Shown here: piece by piece, positions 61,001 through 64,000 of the stretch
How the letters are laid out: the number at the start of each line of letters is the position of its first letter
How positions within the stretch are numbered: the first letter of the stretch is position 1
From: Callaeas wilsoni
Lineage: Eukaryota > Chordata > Aves > Passeriformes > Callaeidae
Reading direction: 5' to 3'
NCBI GenBank assembly: GCA_013398955.1
Contig: VWPU01001236.1
Coordinates: forward strand, 42,077-106,076
Length of the DNA stretch: 64,000 nucleotides
Notes under the pieces: generated by a model
The model's database searches: none
What the model was told of the DNA's origin: nothing
The model's input: only the letters and a program-made list of their open reading frames with translations
Program-made: the position numbers and the translations under genes

Positions 61001-64000
61001 CTATGAAGATAAAAGGATCACATTCCTTCTCTACTCTGCTTCTGCATGATCAGCTACCTTCTAAGGAAGCAGTAGGGGGAAAAAGATGTCTTCCACTCAG
61101 TAGTAAATCTATTGCTTGGAAGTCTACATATTGTGATGTCTCTATTACCATGAATTCAATGTACATCCTTTATTTGCAGCATTTTTAAAAATACTATTTT
61201 TTTATTGCATATTAAAATCTTTATTAAAAAATCAGCTCTTGATTGACTTCCTTAGTCAATGCTTCTGCACTCATCAGTGGTGAGAAAGGAAATGAAGTTG
61301 CACAAAATTGTAGTAGTTGGAGCTTGTAAGTAATACAATTTATGCAGACTGTTATTAGAGTGTAAATAAATGGGTCATTAAGTTGCTATGCTTTTTTTTT
61401 ACTTGTTCAGGAAATGTTAATCTTAATATGACTGGATTGATGAGAATGAATCAAGTACACTGCAGATCAGAGCTTTATACTCATCTTTTGCTTGAACAAT
61501 TCAATAATTCTAAATTTTCTGGCAAAGTGGGATCATGAAAACTCTGAAAACACTCCATACATGTTTAACAAAATTTGTGAAGAAGATCTGTGGATAGCAA
61601 TGGCCACAAATGACTTCTCAACAGAGATATGTATTCCAAGTAAATTTACATAGAAGATTGATAACGACAAGCCTGAGACTGGACTATTTTAGGAAAATCA
61701 GAAGAAAGCCAGAAAAACAGAATATTAAGTCCTCTCTATCTGGTGGAACCACAGATTGAGTATAGCAAGTTACATTTTCACCAAGATATCTCAGATAAAA
61801 AATAATCATAAGCTTCTGGTTTCGCTGAGTTTGGTGTTGTTACTTTATCCCTTTTTCACATCTCTTAATTCCTTTAATTCCTTCTTTTGTTTCTTTACAT
61901 TTCTGACTGATTTATACAGAGTGTTAATAAGTGGAAAATTTTCTTCCATGCTTTAAATCTCAGACAAGCTTGCTACCTTCATTTGCAGACTTCAGTACAA
62001 GATGATACAGGGTCATATAGTTCATGGCATCACAGATCGTTGCATGTCAGAAAGTTGGTACCTTGACACTCACATGTCAACTGCTTGAGAAAGCAATTAC
62101 AGAGGCCTGACAAGTTAAGAGCTTCCATAAGGAACAGGAGACACGGCAGGTTTTTGCTAATCCCATATGCAACTTCAACTGTGCAACAGCCTAGTACCAT
62201 CTGGTAAAGAAACAGAAACCAACATCACAAATTTACAACAAAATTTCCAAAAAGACTCATATGAGCTATATTCCTTGGGGTGCATCTGCACACAGCGATC
62301 TTTGCATACATCTGGTACAGCCAGAACCACAGGAATCCACATGATGAATGCCCCACCACACACGACAGATGTCGTCCACAACTGGGGCTGCTATGCACAC
62401 ATATGCTGCTCAGGGGCTGAGTCCCATGAGTATGAGCCAGCTGCAGATAGTAAGCTGGAATACCTTCCTAAAACATGCCCTGGCAATTAAAACTCAGCCA
62501 ATTCATTTACCTGAGGGCAGTATTTTACAGGATACTTCATTCTGCTTTAAGATTAACTCAAAAGCAATGTTGCAGGTATCCATGGTAATAAGGATATCAT
62601 ATGATGCATCTTAATCTCTCCCTTCCTAATATCATGTTGAGAACTACAGCCTGGGACCTACTGTATGAAATGAATGCATTATACAGAGATATCTAAATGA
62701 GCAGATATCTCTATGAAGATTTTAATGACTACTATTGAGTTTTATGGGAGGTAAAGAATACATCAGGAACAAAGGTTATATGCATACCAATCTGTGAGGG
62801 TAAATTTTTAGAAAGTTCCCAAGGTTGTTTCACTGACTATAAAATCTAAAAGAACTGTTCGCAAATGCACATAAAAAAATATTTTACCTTTTCCACTGTG
62901 TCCATGAATACATCTTCTTTTTCCAAATTGTGATTCACAATGCAGTTACTGAAGAAGATGGTAGGACTTCTGATCACTGTTTACTCATAGACACTTTGTC
63001 TAAATCTTCTGCAGGTAAACATGCATGCTTGGAGTTATCCACACTGAGTCAAAACCCTAATGCCAAATGCCTAGCAAAATTAAAAGATAGTCAATGGAAA
63101 GGAAGTCAAGAAAATTGTCATGGCTTAACTTACTTGATTAAGCATAAGTTTATGGTGCCACTTGAGAAGTCTTATAGCCATTCTTCACTTGCCTGTCCTA
63201 AGAGTCTCATGTTCACCAGACCTTTAATCAGTCAAGTATCGTGGAGTATTTCAAAGAAGACTAAACATTTGTGCAGGTCAACCTTCCATCCCATGCCCAG
63301 TCTCATCATTTTCGTTTTTCAGATAATAAACACCTCATACGCCACACACGGCTGCATTTCTAAAGAAAACTGATAATTTCCTCCAACCAGAAGTAGCCAA
63401 ACAGGATGCTATTTAGACAGCTCAGCAATGGAATTATTTGATCTGTCAAGTACATTCCAGTTTGATTGGTAACTTCTATATATTTCAAAAGATATCAGCT
63501 GCTCTCATTATGTTTAGCTTCTGTAAAGCCGCACCTACCCAGTAATACTGATTTGTTGGTTCCTGTTTGATTTGGCCATTCTACAGCTTTCTTCAGTATT
63601 GCTCCTTTGAAGGTGCCAGTAACTATTTAATCCACTGCTCCTAAATGCACAGTTTTTCACACTTCTGAAACAAATGATCTTCATAAAAGACACAAATCAG
63701 ATGTCATCTAGATGGTGTATTATTTTCCCAGGCTTCTTAATAAATGGGCTTTACATGCAGGTAACTTTACAACAATAAGGGCTTAGATATTCATCTGACT
63801 GTGTATAAAGGACAGATAATTCATGAAAGAGTGGTTGTCAAAAGCTCTAAGTGGCGCTTTATTTAAAATTGCTTTTTACAGTGTTAACATATTGCAAATT
63901 ACACAGTGTTTACTCACCTGCTAACCATGGGCACAGCTCAGCTCATGTTCAAAATTTTTACTGAGTTCTAGTTCCTTTATATAGATATATACACACACAT
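58062..64000. other. 6 kb AT-rich DNA without recognised genes
   Basis: No gene, RNA gene or clear transposon recognised up to the right edge. The 147-residue plus frame at 62930-63373 and the 107-residue frame at 62167-62490 are the longest here; neither shows a known domain, signal peptide or splice context. Short A/T-rich repeats occur, with an (AC)n run at the very end. Confidence 0.5.

Noticed and set aside
62930..63373. 147-residue plus-strand open frame, the longest outside repeats
   Set aside because: No recognisable domain, no signal peptide or Kozak-like support, no adjacent splice sites that stand out. One frame of this length is plausible by chance in 64 kb of six-frame sequence.
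1..64000. Search for tRNA, rRNA, CRISPR arrays, bacterial operons or an intact retroviral gag/pol/env
   Set aside because: None seen by eye on either strand. The LTRs have no adjoining coding region, and composition and repeats are vertebrate (avian).

Overview
The window looks like bird nuclear DNA, most likely from a passerine (the passerine part is inference). It is strongly AT-rich. Its interspersed repeats are mainly CR1 non-LTR retrotransposons, the dominant LINE of birds. There are also LTRs of endogenous retroviruses, including one ERVL-type family present three times on the same strand. I see no bacterial-style gene density, no operons, no tRNA or rRNA gene, no CRISPR array, and no convincing host protein-coding gene. 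Almost all open frames are short chance frames or remnants of CR1 reading frames. The setting is best read as an intergenic desert or a very long intron.

Layout. 1-865: 5' part (endonuclease) of a CR1 on +. 2930-4640: long 5'-end CR1 on -, with remnants of the ORF1 esterase and the ORF2 endonuclease. 6735-7975: CR1 RT to 3' end on +. 7976-19090: mostly unannotated AT-rich DNA with A/C-rich and purine-rich simple repeats and a doubtful LTR-like piece at 13440-13760. 19090-25276: CR1 cluster of five fragments, the last running into a homopurine repeat that contains a 152-base assembly gap. 26501-27500: ERVL-type LTR. About 29607-30090: weak candidate for a terminal exon with 3'UTR. 30.1-37.2 kb: repeat-poor block. 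37200-37900: another 5'-end CR1 on +. 39106-40490: LTR-derived pieces, including a GC-rich LTR on -. 41470-42075: nearly complete solo LTR. 42.1-50.2 kb: repeat-poor block. 50262-50520: CR1 RT scrap. 56653-58061: two LTRs of the same family as the 26.5-kb copy, head to tail with 10 bp between them. 58062-64000: AT-rich, nothing recognised.

How it works together: no functional gene network can be supported. The history visible is repeated retrotransposon insertion and decay. The parts most worth a second look are the unusual number of CR1 fragments that keep 5' regions, the tandem LTR pair, three near-perfect hairpins, the GC-rich antisense LTR carrying promoter and polyadenylation signals, and the candidate terminal exon. 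I did not find a previously undescribed biological system that the sequence alone would support.
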